Assembly: GCA_001798595.1 (NCBI GenBank)
Contig: MGSS01000102.1
Location: 1-62,659, forward strand
Length of the DNA stretch: 62,659 bases
Reading direction: 5' to 3'
DNA from: Deltaproteobacteria bacterium RIFCSPLOWO2_12_FULL_60_19
GTDB taxonomy: Bacteria > Desulfobacterota > Binatia > UBA9968
The position numbers and the translations under genes are program-made. A model generated the notes under the pieces. That model saw only the letters and a program-made list of their open reading frames with translations. It had not been told where the DNA came from and ran no database searches. This document shows, one piece after another, positions 41,386-49,641 of this stretch (its first letter is position 1; each line of letters starts with the position of its first letter).

Positions 41386-42438
41386 ATGGCAGCCAGGGAG
41401 CCTGTAAGAGTAGCGGCGGTCGGCCTCGGACGATGGGCCAGGACGCTGGCCGACGCTGCAGCCGGAAGCGAACGGTTGAAGCTCGTGAACTGCTTCAGCC
41501 GGTCGGAGAAGAGCCGCGAGGAGTTTTCCCGGAGATACGGCTGCCACGCGGCCAAGAGCTACGCCGAGCTGCTCAAAGATTCCGAAGTGGAAGGGATCAT
41601 CGTCACCACGCCGAACGACGCCCACGCCGAACCGATCGAGGAGGCCGCGGCGAGCGGCAAGCACGTTTACGTCGAGAAGCCGATCGCGCATACTATTGGA
41701 GACGCGCTGGCGATCGAGCGGACCTGCCGCGACGCCGGCGTCATTCTCGCCGTAGGCCACAGTGCGCGCCGCCTTCAGGGAAACCGCAAGATCAAAGAGA
41801 TTCTCGATCAGGGCGGCATCGGCAAGCTGGTGATGGCCGAGTGCAATTTCTCCAATGACCGGAGCCTCGCGCTCAAGCCCGAAGAGTGGCGCTGGCGCAA
41901 AGACAAGAGCCCTGGCGGGCCGCTCATCCAGCTCGGAGTGCATCACGCGGACACGCTCCGCTACCTGTTCGGTCCGGTGAAGTCCGTGACGGCGATGGCG
42001 AAAAGACTCTACACGCCGGCGGAGATCGAAGATGTAACCATGACGCTGCTGGAGTTGGAGAGCGGCCAGCTCTGCTACATCGGCTCCAACTGGGCGTCGC
42101 AGGGGACCTTCTACACTTACGTCTATGGGATGGATGCAAACCTTTATTTCACGGTGGATTTTAATTTTTGGAGCCGCTCCGACGCGCTGGACGAACACAG
42201 CCGCCTGGAGATTCAACAGCGCGGCGCTTCCGGGCGCGAACCGATTCCGCTCGGGCGCGGCGATATGTTTCGCGAGGAGCTGGAGGAGTTCGCCGACTGC
42301 ATCCGCGAGAACAAACAGCCGGAGGTCGGAGGGAAGGAAGGGACGGCGGCACTGGCGGTTATCGTCGCCGCGCTGCGCTCGGCAGCCGAGCGGCGGACCG
42401 TCGAAGTGAAAGAGGTTTTAGAGAACGCGCTTGCTTGA
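41386..42438 (+). CDS. Gfo/Idh/MocA-family oxidoreductase
   Basis: 350 residues from ATG 41386 (GAGGA 7 nt upstream); a TTG at 41305 is in frame but lacks support. VRVAAVGLGRWARTLADA is the Rossmann loop, VTTPNDAHAEPIEEAAASGKHVYVEKPIAHT the EKP motif with catalytic Lys, and GGPLIQLGVHHADTLRYLFG the GxxxxxGxHxxD motif. An NAD(P)-dependent dehydrogenase for sugar or cyclitol-like substrates. Confidence 0.92.
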   Translation: MAAREPVRVAAVGLGRWARTLADAAAGSERLKLVNCFSRSEKSREEFSRRYGCHAAKSYAELLKDSEVEGIIVTTPNDAHAEPIEEAAASGKHVYVEKPIAHTIGDALAIERTCRDAGVILAVGHSARRLQGNRKIKEILDQGGIGKLVMAECNFSNDRSLALKPEEWRWRKDKSPGGPLIQLGVHHADTLRYLFGPVKSVTAMAKRLYTPAEIEDVTMTLLELESGQLCYIGSNWASQGTFYTYVYGMDANLYFTVDFNFWSRSDALDEHSRLEIQQRGASGREPIPLGRGDMFREELEEFADCIRENKQPEVGGKEGTAALAVIVAALRSAAERRTVEVKEVLENALA

Positions 42439-42501
42439 TTCCTGCCGGGCTGCCCCATATAATTAATATTTGGTGTAGATTTCTGACTCCGTTTTTGCAT
42501 C

Positions 42502-43842
42502 ATGGCACACATAGTTCCCTTTCGCGGGATCCTCTACAATCCGAAAAAAGTTTCCGATCCTTCCAAAGTGATCGCGCCGCCGTACGACGTGATCTCCCCG
42601 GAGGAGCAAGAGCGGCTTTACAAACGCTCTCCTTATAACGTCGTGCGCCTGATCCTCAATCAGGAGCCCGACCCCTATGAAAGCGTCGCCCGTCTCTTTG
42701 AAAGTTGGCAGCAGGATGGCATTTTAGTCCGCGACGGGGTCCCGGCGCTCTATTTTCTGAGCCACCGCTTCGCCCACAAAGAGAAAGGAGAAGTAGAGCG
42801 CAAGGGCTTCATGGCGCTGGCCCGGCTCGAAGATTTTTCCAGCGGCGCCATCCGGCCGCATGAGGCGACGCTCGACGGGCCCAAAGCGGACCGGCTGCGG
42901 CTCATGCTCTCCTGCCATGCCAACTTAAGCCCGATCTTCGCGCTCTACTCCGAGCCGAAGCAGCTCATCAATCGACTGATGGCGGAACATGTCCACGGAA
43001 TGGCGCCGCACGTCGAAGTCAAGGAAGACAAAGGCGGCGTCTGTCGCCTCTGGCGCGTGACGGACCCTGAGTTGATCCGCATGGCCGAGCGCGAGATGGA
43101 GGCGCAACCGCTGCTGATCGCCGACGGCCACCACCGCTATGAAGCCGCGCTGAATTACCGCAATCACATGCGCGGGCAGAGGCCGAATACGACCGGGCGG
43201 GAGGCGTTCAACTATGTAATGATGTTCTTCGCCAATATGCAGGACGAGGGTCTCGTCATCCTGCCGACCCACCGCCTGGTCCGCGCCTTTCAGCCGATTC
43301 CCTTTCAGCAGCTCGAAGAGTCCCTGCTGCGCTACTTCTACATCGAGCCTTACGCCAAGACTCCCGAGGGGCAGCGCTCGTTTTTAGGCGCGCTCAAGCG
43401 CGGCGGGAAAAAGCACCATCTGATCGGCGCGTCGTTTAAGCGCGACCCGCGCTATTTGATCCTCAGACTCAAGAACAAAAGATTCATGCAGCGGCTGGCC
43501 GGCGATCTGAGCGCACCGATGCAGGAGTTGGACGTCAGCATCCTCCATCGCCTCATCCTCGATCACATCCTTGGTCTAAAGCCGGAAGAGCAAATCAAAC
43601 CTGAGGTGATCAGCTACTCTCAAGACGAAGAGAAGGTGCTGCAGGCGGTTGAAAAGGACGACTATCAGGCGGCGTTCATCCTAAACCCGCCGCAGCCGGA
43701 ACAGATCATGGAGATCACGCTCAGAGGCGAAAAGATGCCGCAGAAGACGACCTACTTTTATCCCAAGTTGATTTCCGGCCTGGTCATCAACAAGATCGAT
43801 CCGGAGGAGGAGATTGAAGAGGGGCCGGAACGAGGTCGGTGA
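42502..43842 (+). CDS. DUF1015-family protein
   Basis: 446 residues. AHIVPFRGILYNPKKVSDPSKVIAPPYDVISPEEQERLYKRSPYNVVRLIL is the family start; PLLIADGHHRYEAALNYRN and FNYVMMFFANMQDEGLVILPTHR are internal signatures. A conserved cytoplasmic protein, proposed elsewhere to act as a serine kinase in some lineages; its role here is unknown. Confidence 0.92.
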   Translation: MAHIVPFRGILYNPKKVSDPSKVIAPPYDVISPEEQERLYKRSPYNVVRLILNQEPDPYESVARLFESWQQDGILVRDGVPALYFLSHRFAHKEKGEVERKGFMALARLEDFSSGAIRPHEATLDGPKADRLRLMLSCHANLSPIFALYSEPKQLINRLMAEHVHGMAPHVEVKEDKGGVCRLWRVTDPELIRMAEREMEAQPLLIADGHHRYEAALNYRNHMRGQRPNTTGREAFNYVMMFFANMQDEGLVILPTHRLVRAFQPIPFQQLEESLLRYFYIEPYAKTPEGQRSFLGALKRGGKKHHLIGASFKRDPRYLILRLKNKRFMQRLAGDLSAPMQELDVSILHRLILDHILGLKPEEQIKPEVISYSQDEEKVLQAVEKDDYQAAFILNPPQPEQIMEITLRGEKMPQKTTYFYPKLISGLVINKIDPEEEIEEGPERGR

Positions 43843-43881
43843 TTCTAGATTTTGGTAAACGGAAGATATAAAGTCGTCGAT

Positions 43882-44118
43882 ATGAAGTGCCTGGTCTGCG
43901 GCTCGGAAATGGTCAAGAAGAAAATCCCGGTCGATCTACGGATCGGTGACAAGCTACTGGTCGTTGAACAAGTGCCCGCAACGGTCTGTGATCACTGTGG
44001 AGAGAAAGTTTTTGCTCCAACGATCGCTAGAAAACTCCAGGCCCTCGGCAAGCAGCGCAGCAAGGCGCAGCGAACCTTGAGAGTGCCGGTCTTCTCTATG
44101 GACAACGTCTTTCCCTAA
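43882..44118 (+). CDS. YgiT-type zinc-finger protein (MqsA N-terminal-like)
   Basis: 78 residues from ATG 43882. MKCLVCGSEM and TVCDHCGEKVF form the two CxxC knuckles, and IPVDLRIGDKLLVVEQVPA lies between, as in MqsA/YgiT antitoxins. The HTH half of MqsA is absent. No MqsR-like toxin is upstream (DUF1015 is); a DUF2283 fragment follows. Confidence 0.8.
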   Translation: MKCLVCGSEMVKKKIPVDLRIGDKLLVVEQVPATVCDHCGEKVFAPTIARKLQALGKQRSKAQRTLRVPVFSMDNVFP

Positions 44119-44169
44119 GACTTCCCTATTAGGGCCGTTTCCCATCTCGTGCAACTACTAAGAACTAAC

Positions 44170-44270
44170 ATGTGGCTGGACTACGACGAGGAGGCCGATG
44201 TTCTATACCTGCAACTTGAAGATCAACCACGCTCGACACACAGTCAAATGCGAGATGACGGTGTCCTCGA
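44170..44270 (+). pseudogene. DUF2283-like gene, truncated at the 90-bp repeat
   Basis: MWLDYDEEADVLYLQLEDQP ... RDDGVLDY is the first half of a DUF2283 protein. The reading frame then enters the 90-bp repeat and continues as unrelated sequence to 44439. The other frame of the repeat (RFSKAGQRKVALGNFEFSVAEP) looks more protein-like, so a frameshift at the junction is possible. Confidence 0.6.
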
Positions 44271-44360
44271 TTACGGTTCTCGAAAGCGGGCCAGCGGAAG
44301 GTCGCTCTGGGCAATTTTGAGTTCTCAGTGGCTGAACCTCAAGAGCAAATTCCTATCACT
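44271..44360. repeat. 90-bp direct repeat, left copy
   Basis: Identical to 48588-48677 except one A/G difference near position 44343. It runs from TTACGGTTCTCG to TCCTATCACT. Such identity implies a recent duplication or exchange. Confidence 0.9.
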
Positions 44361-44496
44361 TTTTATTCATTCAGGCCGCAACCCGATATATTTCCAACCT
44401 CACTTTGCAAACTACAAAATAGCAACAGGGCTTGCCTGACTATCACTACGACCTTCACTGCGAACGATGTTACGTTGGCCAGCGAGAGAAGGATGT

Positions 44497-45972
44497 ATGG
44501 CTAAAGATAGGACAACCATCGGTATGCAAGCACAAATCAGAAAGATGTCCGAGCAGGGGTATTCGATTCATACGATCGCTCGGATTCTAAGGATTTCGCG
44601 CAAGACGGTGCGGAAGTATTTGGAGATTGGGATGGGGGAAACGAGGGAGAAACCAGAATGGATTCAGGCGGTGGATTGGAATTCCGTCCTGCAGGAAGTT
44701 TTATACGGCTGGGGGACTACGATCAAACAGATCCACCGAGAGATAGCTCCAGAGGTCTCTTATCTAAACTTCTGGCGGGCGTTTCGAGCCCAGGCTCTCC
44801 GCCACGCTTCGCCCTCAGACGTCACTATTCGTCTGCATCAAACCTGCGCCCGATTGGTTCAGAGCCGGGAGCGGGACATCCTTGTGCACTGGAGACAGTC
44901 GACCGACAGAACACGTTAGGGAAAGGCGGTCGCTATCCTCGACAGTCGTTCCCGTACCATTGATCAGATCGCCAGCAAGGTCGAAAAGAGTATCGACGCT
45001 GTCAAAAACTGGATATGGGCCTTCAATCGCCAAGGCATCGAGGGACTGAACTCACAACGGAAGACGCGTGAGGACGAGCATTCCGTCAATGCCCAGAAGA
45101 GAGCGAAGTGCCTTCTTGAGATACTACACCAGAGACCTAACGCTTTCGGTATCAATAGAAGCAACTGGAATCAATCTAGCCTCGCGCTGGCCTACGAGAC
45201 GGAGCACGGTGAAGCCATCTCCAAGAGCACAGTCAGCAGGCTAATTAGGAAGTCTGGCTACCGATGGAAGAAGGCAAAGAGGGTTCTGTCGAGTCCAGAT
45301 CCACTGTACCGGGAGAAGGTTGAACTGCTACTCAATACGCTGCATAGCTTAAAATTTGGGGAGCTGTTTTTCTTTGTCGATGAAATGGGTCCCCTGCGGA
45401 TCAAGAGATACGGGGGGCGGGTCTACGTTCCGAAGAGTACCTCGCCAACAGTTCCCCAAGTTCAACCCCAAAGGGGTGCGGTGATCCTTGCGGCAGCGTT
45501 GAGCGCAACTACGAACCAGGTCACCTGGATCTACGAGGATTCCAAGGATACCTCCGGGATGATTGACCTTGCCGAGCTTCTATTCAATCAACATCACAAT
45601 GCAACCAGGATCTTCCTGACCTGGGATGCGGCCTCGTGGCACAGATCCGAACGACTTTCGGATTGGCTCGACAGTTTCAACTTCGAGACTCGCGTGAGGA
45701 ATTATGGCCCGGCGGTGGAACTTGTTCCTCTACCGACGTCATCTCAGTTCCTGAATGTGCTGGAAGCTGTCTTCAGCGGCATGAAGCGAGCAGTGATTCA
45801 CAACTCCGATTATCGGAACACCGACGAGATGAAAGGAGCAATTTCACGTCACTTCTCGGAAAGGAATGCCTACTTTAAGGAGAATCCGAAGCGAGCCGGG
45901 AAGAAAATCTGGGAAATCGATTTTTTCGCGGACATCGACAATTTGACATCGGGGAACTATCGCGAGTGGTAA
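44497..45972 (+). pseudogene. IS630-family DDE transposase interrupted by an in-frame TAG
   Basis: From ATG 44497 (AGAAGGA upstream) an IS21-like HTH domain (YSIHTIARILRISRKTVRKYL) leads into a second HTH. A TAG at 44917-44919 is followed in the same frame, with no other stop, by 351 codons containing a third HTH-like part (TIDQIASKVEKSIDAVKNW) and the DDE catalytic core: Asp in FFFVDEMGP, Asp in FLTWDAASWHRS, Glu in LNVLEAVFSGMKR. A single base change would restore about 491 residues. The stop overlaps the GTG of the PolA-like gene. Confidence 0.82.
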
Positions 45973-48275
45973 CGCAAGACCGGAACTTTCTGATCGATGC
46001 TTCGTTCATTCTCGAGAGGAATCACGAGGCATTTCTTGGAGCGCAGCTCTTGGTATGCGGCGATGAGAACTACACCTTCTTGTATGGTGTTACGCGAGAC
46101 CTTCTCCGTCTGAGACAGGATCTTGGGATCCTTCAAGGCGTCTTGGTCGTTGGACGGGACTCAGGCACTGCATGTGCAGAGGGGTGCATCGGACGTCTAG
46201 TAGATTTCCTTTCGGTGCTTGGCATGCGCATTCTGCATCGGCCTGACGTTTCCGTTCTCGACTTGTGCGCTGGCGTAGCTCCGCTCGCCTCTCATGTCAT
46301 CTCTGATCGCCAGGAGTTTCTGCAATTAGTAAAGTACGATCTCACTGTTGTTTGTCCTGACAAGTCTGGCGGCTGGGATATTCTGTCCTCGACTACTGTC
46401 AAGCAGAAATTCGGAATCGAGGCTGTACAAGTGCCTAGCTTTCTCGCACTGACCACCGGTCCGAAGTCTTCAATCGTCACGCGAGGACAGGCAAGGCGGC
46501 TCTTGGAACTCTATTCAGAGGTTACGGAGATGTTCGAGGACGGACTGACACGTGTGATGTCAGCACCATTGCGTGACAAGTTGGAGCTAAACAGGAAGGC
46601 AATTCTTGACCGGACTGTGCGGTTGACCGCGACGGAAGAGCGTGTTCGAGACCTGGATACTCCCGCGCCGCTGTATGAATTAGCTGAAGACGAAAGCGCA
46701 CGGATCCTCGAATCATGCGGGCTATTATCACTTGTCCGCTTGTTGCGTCGGCCATCTCGGTCATCGGGGGCACCGGCAGTACTGGAAGCGCAGGATCTGC
46801 GTGAACCAGAGGGTTACAAAGTGATTACCGACGCCGAAGGTTTGGACGTGTTACAGTCGACAGTGTTGTCCGCTAAAGTGTGTGCCATTGATACCGAGGC
46901 GAGCGATAAGGACCCTCGCACGGCGACGCTTTTCGGCGTAGCGTTCTGTGTTGAGGAGAGGAGAGCCTACTATCTACCTGTCGTGGGTAACCATCGGAGT
47001 TCCGCCCGTCCGCTGGATGCGCACGGAGCGCTGCGGAAAATTCTTGGAAGTGGGGTGAGATTCGTTGGCCACAACATTAAGTATGATTACGTGCTTCTTC
47101 GTCGAAACAATCTGAACATTGCTCAGATGTACTTCGACACAATGCTAGCGGCACATGATTGCTACGGTGATCTCGATTCTTGGAGCCTGGGGTATTTGGC
47201 AGAGAGAATACTGGGCCGACACGTACAACCCTATCGTGAACTCGTGAATGAAGGCGAGACTTTCTTGGACCTTCCTCAAGATGTCGTGGTCCGCCATGCG
47301 TGTACGGATGTCGATGCAACACTGGCACTCTATCATATGCTTGTGAAGGAATTGGAACGACGAGGGGTAGCTCACCAGTACTGGAACGAAACGATTCCTC
47401 TGGTCAAGACTCTTGGGGACTGGGAGTTTGCTGGAGTCTGGACCGACACCAGCAAGCTTGCAAGCATCCGACAGCTATTGCTTACTCGCCTACAGGAGCT
47501 TCGCGCAGCCGTCTTGAAGGATACTGGTACTGTCTTCGACTTGGATTCCAACAAGGAACTTTGGGCTGCTCTCGGAGGAATCTCGTCTCTGAAGCGGATG
47601 TTGCCAGCAGGAGGCAGCGGCAGAATCCTTGCGCTGGAGCGGGCCGCTTGCTCGCATCCCATTGCCAAAAGTGTCGCGAGATATAAGCGGCTTCGGAAGG
47701 AACTGCGCATCGTAGATTCCGTTGCCGCTGCGGTTCGTGAGGGGCGGGTCTACCCACTTTTTAGTCAAGTGAGGACCGGGTACAACATGCTGACGTCTGA
47801 GAATCCGAGTATCTTCGATGGGGTCGCGGACAACAGCTTGAAGTCGTGTTTCAGGGGATGTCTACCTGGTTTCTTTAGGGACCGTCGCAAGGCGATTGGA
47901 CGGTTACGGGAACTGACCGGTGAGTATGACAGTGAAAAAGCAGCGTTCGCGCAGAGCGCGGGCGAGATTCGAAGGGTGATCGCTGAAGTGGGCAGTGAGG
48001 AGTTGCTGCTCTCTTTGGCGGTAGGCGTCTCGGATACACAGCTGTCGAAGGAGTACCTGATTGACCGATTGACGGCGTCCCAGGTTCGCCACGAGTTTCA
48101 GGTGACATACCCAAGGGTGTTCGAGTGGGCGAGTCGATATCGCAATGAGTGCGTAGCGCGAGGTTTTGCTGTGGACGGCGGTCGGGTCCGGCATCTGGAT
48201 GGCCTGCGAAGTTCTAACGTTGCAAGAAGAGAGGCTGCCTGTAACACGGCAATCAGATGGCTACTTCGATACTGA
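45966..48275 (+). CDS. Degenerate DNA polymerase I-like protein; only the 3'-5' exonuclease site looks intact
   Basis: 769 residues in full PolA order. N-terminal 5'-nuclease-like domain (about 5-230): HVISDRQEFLQLVKYDL matches the TGDKDLLQL block but acidic residues are missing, and the GDSSDN helix-hairpin motif is TTGPKSS. The 3'-5' exonuclease domain (about 285-465) keeps Asp309 and Glu311 (AIDTEAS), Asn370/Asp374 (GHNIKYD) and Asp448 (HACTDVD, with His for the usual Tyr). Polymerase domain (about 470-769): NMLTSENPSIF and the O-helix-distal ARGFAVDGGRVRHL are recognisable, but the motif A DYSQxE and motif C HDE are absent and the protein stops after NTAIRWLLRY. Start GTG overlaps the transposase stop. 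Confidence 0.85.
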   Translation: MVTQDRNFLIDASFILERNHEAFLGAQLLVCGDENYTFLYGVTRDLLRLRQDLGILQGVLVVGRDSGTACAEGCIGRLVDFLSVLGMRILHRPDVSVLDLCAGVAPLASHVISDRQEFLQLVKYDLTVVCPDKSGGWDILSSTTVKQKFGIEAVQVPSFLALTTGPKSSIVTRGQARRLLELYSEVTEMFEDGLTRVMSAPLRDKLELNRKAILDRTVRLTATEERVRDLDTPAPLYELAEDESARILESCGLLSLVRLLRRPSRSSGAPAVLEAQDLREPEGYKVITDAEGLDVLQSTVLSAKVCAIDTEASDKDPRTATLFGVAFCVEERRAYYLPVVGNHRSSARPLDAHGALRKILGSGVRFVGHNIKYDYVLLRRNNLNIAQMYFDTMLAAHDCYGDLDSWSLGYLAERILGRHVQPYRELVNEGETFLDLPQDVVVRHACTDVDATLALYHMLVKELERRGVAHQYWNETIPLVKTLGDWEFAGVWTDTSKLASIRQLLLTRLQELRAAVLKDTGTVFDLDSNKELWAALGGISSLKRMLPAGGSGRILALERAACSHPIAKSVARYKRLRKELRIVDSVAAAVREGRVYPLFSQVRTGYNMLTSENPSIFDGVADNSLKSCFRGCLPGFFRDRRKAIGRLRELTGEYDSEKAAFAQSAGEIRRVIAEVGSEELLLSLAVGVSDTQLSKEYLIDRLTASQVRHEFQVTYPRVFEWASRYRNECVARGFAVDGGRVRHLDGLRSSNVARREAACNTAIRWLLRY

Positions 48276-48587
48276 GCAGGCAGGTAGCTGAGTCCCGTTC
48301 CGCGGAAAACCTAACAGCTAGCTCTGTTGGAAGATTTCCAGGCCCCACCCGGAAGAGATCCAGCGATAAAAGAGCTTACCTTCGATCCATCTTACGGTTC
48401 GATAAACTCACCGTCCCGAGGAAGATCGAGGGACAGCCAGGTTATTTAAGAGCCTCCTCACCGCAACCGAGGGCAAATGTCCATCCGCTGTCCTAAGACC
48501 GGCGCTGAAGTTGACATAAAACCACCTTATCGGATATTTTTCACTCCAAGTTGGATACAGGGGCCAGTTGATCCTTTCTGTGGGCTC
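48276..48587 (+). other. Non-coding right part of the IS630-PolA element
   Basis: 312 bp without a convincing gene. An open frame begins MSIRCPKTGAEVDIKPPY at 48477 and runs through the 90-bp repeat to 48686; it may be a fragment of a small conserved protein, but its coding nature is doubtful. A weak dyad AACAG-CTAGCT-CTGTT lies near 48311. Confidence 0.5.
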
Positions 48588-48677
48588 TTACGGTTCTCGA
48601 AAGCGGGCCAGCGGAAGGTCGCTCTGGGCAATTTTGAGTTCTCAGTGGCTGAACCTCAAAAGCAAATTCCTATCACT
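48588..48677. repeat. 90-bp direct repeat, right copy
   Basis: Right-hand copy of 44271-44360. In one frame this copy ends cleanly with a stop (QIPITNY-stop at 48684-48686), whereas the left copy runs on, suggesting the right side holds the original gene end. Confidence 0.9.
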
Positions 48678-48697
48678 AACTACTGAGAGGCTGTTAC

Positions 48698-48787
48698 CTA
48701 CCGCCCCACCGGCGGCACGAATTCGCCGTCGCCGGGCTTGCCGATCAACTTGCCGTTCTCCATCACCACTTTTCCACGAACGATGTT
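48698..48787 (-). pseudogene. Remnant of an amidohydrolase 3' end
   Basis: On the minus strand this encodes NIVRGKVVMENGKLIGKPGD then GEFVPPVGR-stop, matching the last 29 residues of the intact amidohydrolase (stop at 49642) with a few changes and clear nucleotide divergence. Nothing of the gene precedes it: the PIN gene ends 8 bp away. The PIN/AbrB pair therefore sits between the full gene and a spare gene end. Confidence 0.82.
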
Positions 48788-48794
48788 TTTAGCT

Positions 48795-49256
48795 TTAACG
48801 ATACCGGCTCGGAGGGATCGCGTTGAGTTCGCTGACGTTGAGGAGGTGGGGATCGGTAGTGATTAAAAAATCTGCTCGCTCAGCCAAGCCGGTGGCCAAG
48901 TAGAGGCCATCATTGTAGGCGAAAGCGTTTTTCTTGGAATAATATTTTCTCCGTAGCTCCGCGGCATGGACGGCCAGTGGCGCGGTAATCGCGAGGACGC
49001 GCAGGTTCGGTTCCGCTTCAATCGCGGCTCGCGCGATCTCAAAACCCGGCTGGTCTTCTCTCAGATAGGCGTAACGGATCTCGCCGAACAGGATCGCTGT
49101 CGAGACGCCCCGCAAGCGTCCTTCCTCCACCGCCTTAAGAACGCGCGCGGAGGCGACGATCTCGTCCTTCGGCGCTTTTGTCGCGTGTGGGATAAGGACG
49201 GCCAGGAAGATGTTGGCATCTAGACAAGCAAGAGGCGGAGCATCATCTCGCGCCAT
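48795..49256 (-). CDS. PIN-domain toxin (VapC-like)
   Basis: 153 residues. Catalytic acids in LACLDANIFLAVLIP, FGEIRYAYL and NAFAYNDGLYLATGLAERADFLITTDPHLL. It begins inside the AbrB-type antitoxin gene (14-nt overlap), a standard toxin-antitoxin layout. Expected to be an RNase held inactive by its partner. Confidence 0.88.
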   Translation of the reverse strand: MARDDAPPLACLDANIFLAVLIPHATKAPKDEIVASARVLKAVEEGRLRGVSTAILFGEIRYAYLREDQPGFEIARAAIEAEPNLRVLAITAPLAVHAAELRRKYYSKKNAFAYNDGLYLATGLAERADFLITTDPHLLNVSELNAIPPSRYR

Positions 49257-49491
49257 CTTCCCAGCCCTCTTCGAATTCCTTGTGGACCTGGCGATGATCT
49301 GACGGAGTCAAGCGCTTTCCCGCAAGGCGGAGGGCGTCCGTCAACCGGGGCGGCACCGCTTGGACGCGGAAGGAACCGTCGGTTTGTTGAACAAACACGA
49401 GGAGGTCCCCCACCTTGGCCCGCAGCGCCCTGCGAACCTCGCGCGGCAGAGTAACCTGATACCTCGCGGTGATCTTTGTCATAGAGGACAT
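49243..49491 (-). CDS. AbrB/SpoVT-type antitoxin
   Basis: About 80-83 residues; starts at ATG 49491 or 49482 are equally possible, and an extension to 49524 is unlikely. MTKITARYQVTLPREVRRALRAKVGDLLVFVQQTDGSFRVQAV is a swapped-hairpin AbrB DNA-binding domain; the acidic C-terminal tail (FEEGWEDGAR) would bind the toxin. Likely autoregulates the pair. Confidence 0.88.
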   Translation of the reverse strand: MSSMTKITARYQVTLPREVRRALRAKVGDLLVFVQQTDGSFRVQAVPPRLTDALRLAGKRLTPSDHRQVHKEFEEGWEDGAR

Positions 49492-49641
49492 AGGCTGTCT
49501 TTCGCTCTCAGTACTTTCAGACAAAGCAATTTTTATCAGAAATACTTAGTACCGTCAAACGCCCTAAACAGATTCGGAACTAGCCGAGGTTCGTCTGCTA
49601 TCCAGGAACTCGACGGAAACGGAGATGCGCCCACTACCACC

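Larger units (their letters stand above)
44271..48677 (+). mobile_element. IS630-like composite element carrying a PolA-like gene, between 90-bp direct repeats
   Basis: A transposase gene (44497-45972) and a PolA-like gene (45966-48275) overlap by 7 nt and lie between two near-identical 90-bp direct repeats. Inverted terminal repeats and a TA target duplication, expected for IS630, were not identified by eye, so the exact transposon ends may be inside the repeats. Base usage is less GC-biased than in the flanking housekeeping genes. Confidence 0.6.

Noticed and set aside
45966-48275. Functional DNA polymerase I
   Set aside because: Polymerase motifs A and C and the 5'-nuclease acidic residues are missing; the chain ends before the palm is complete.
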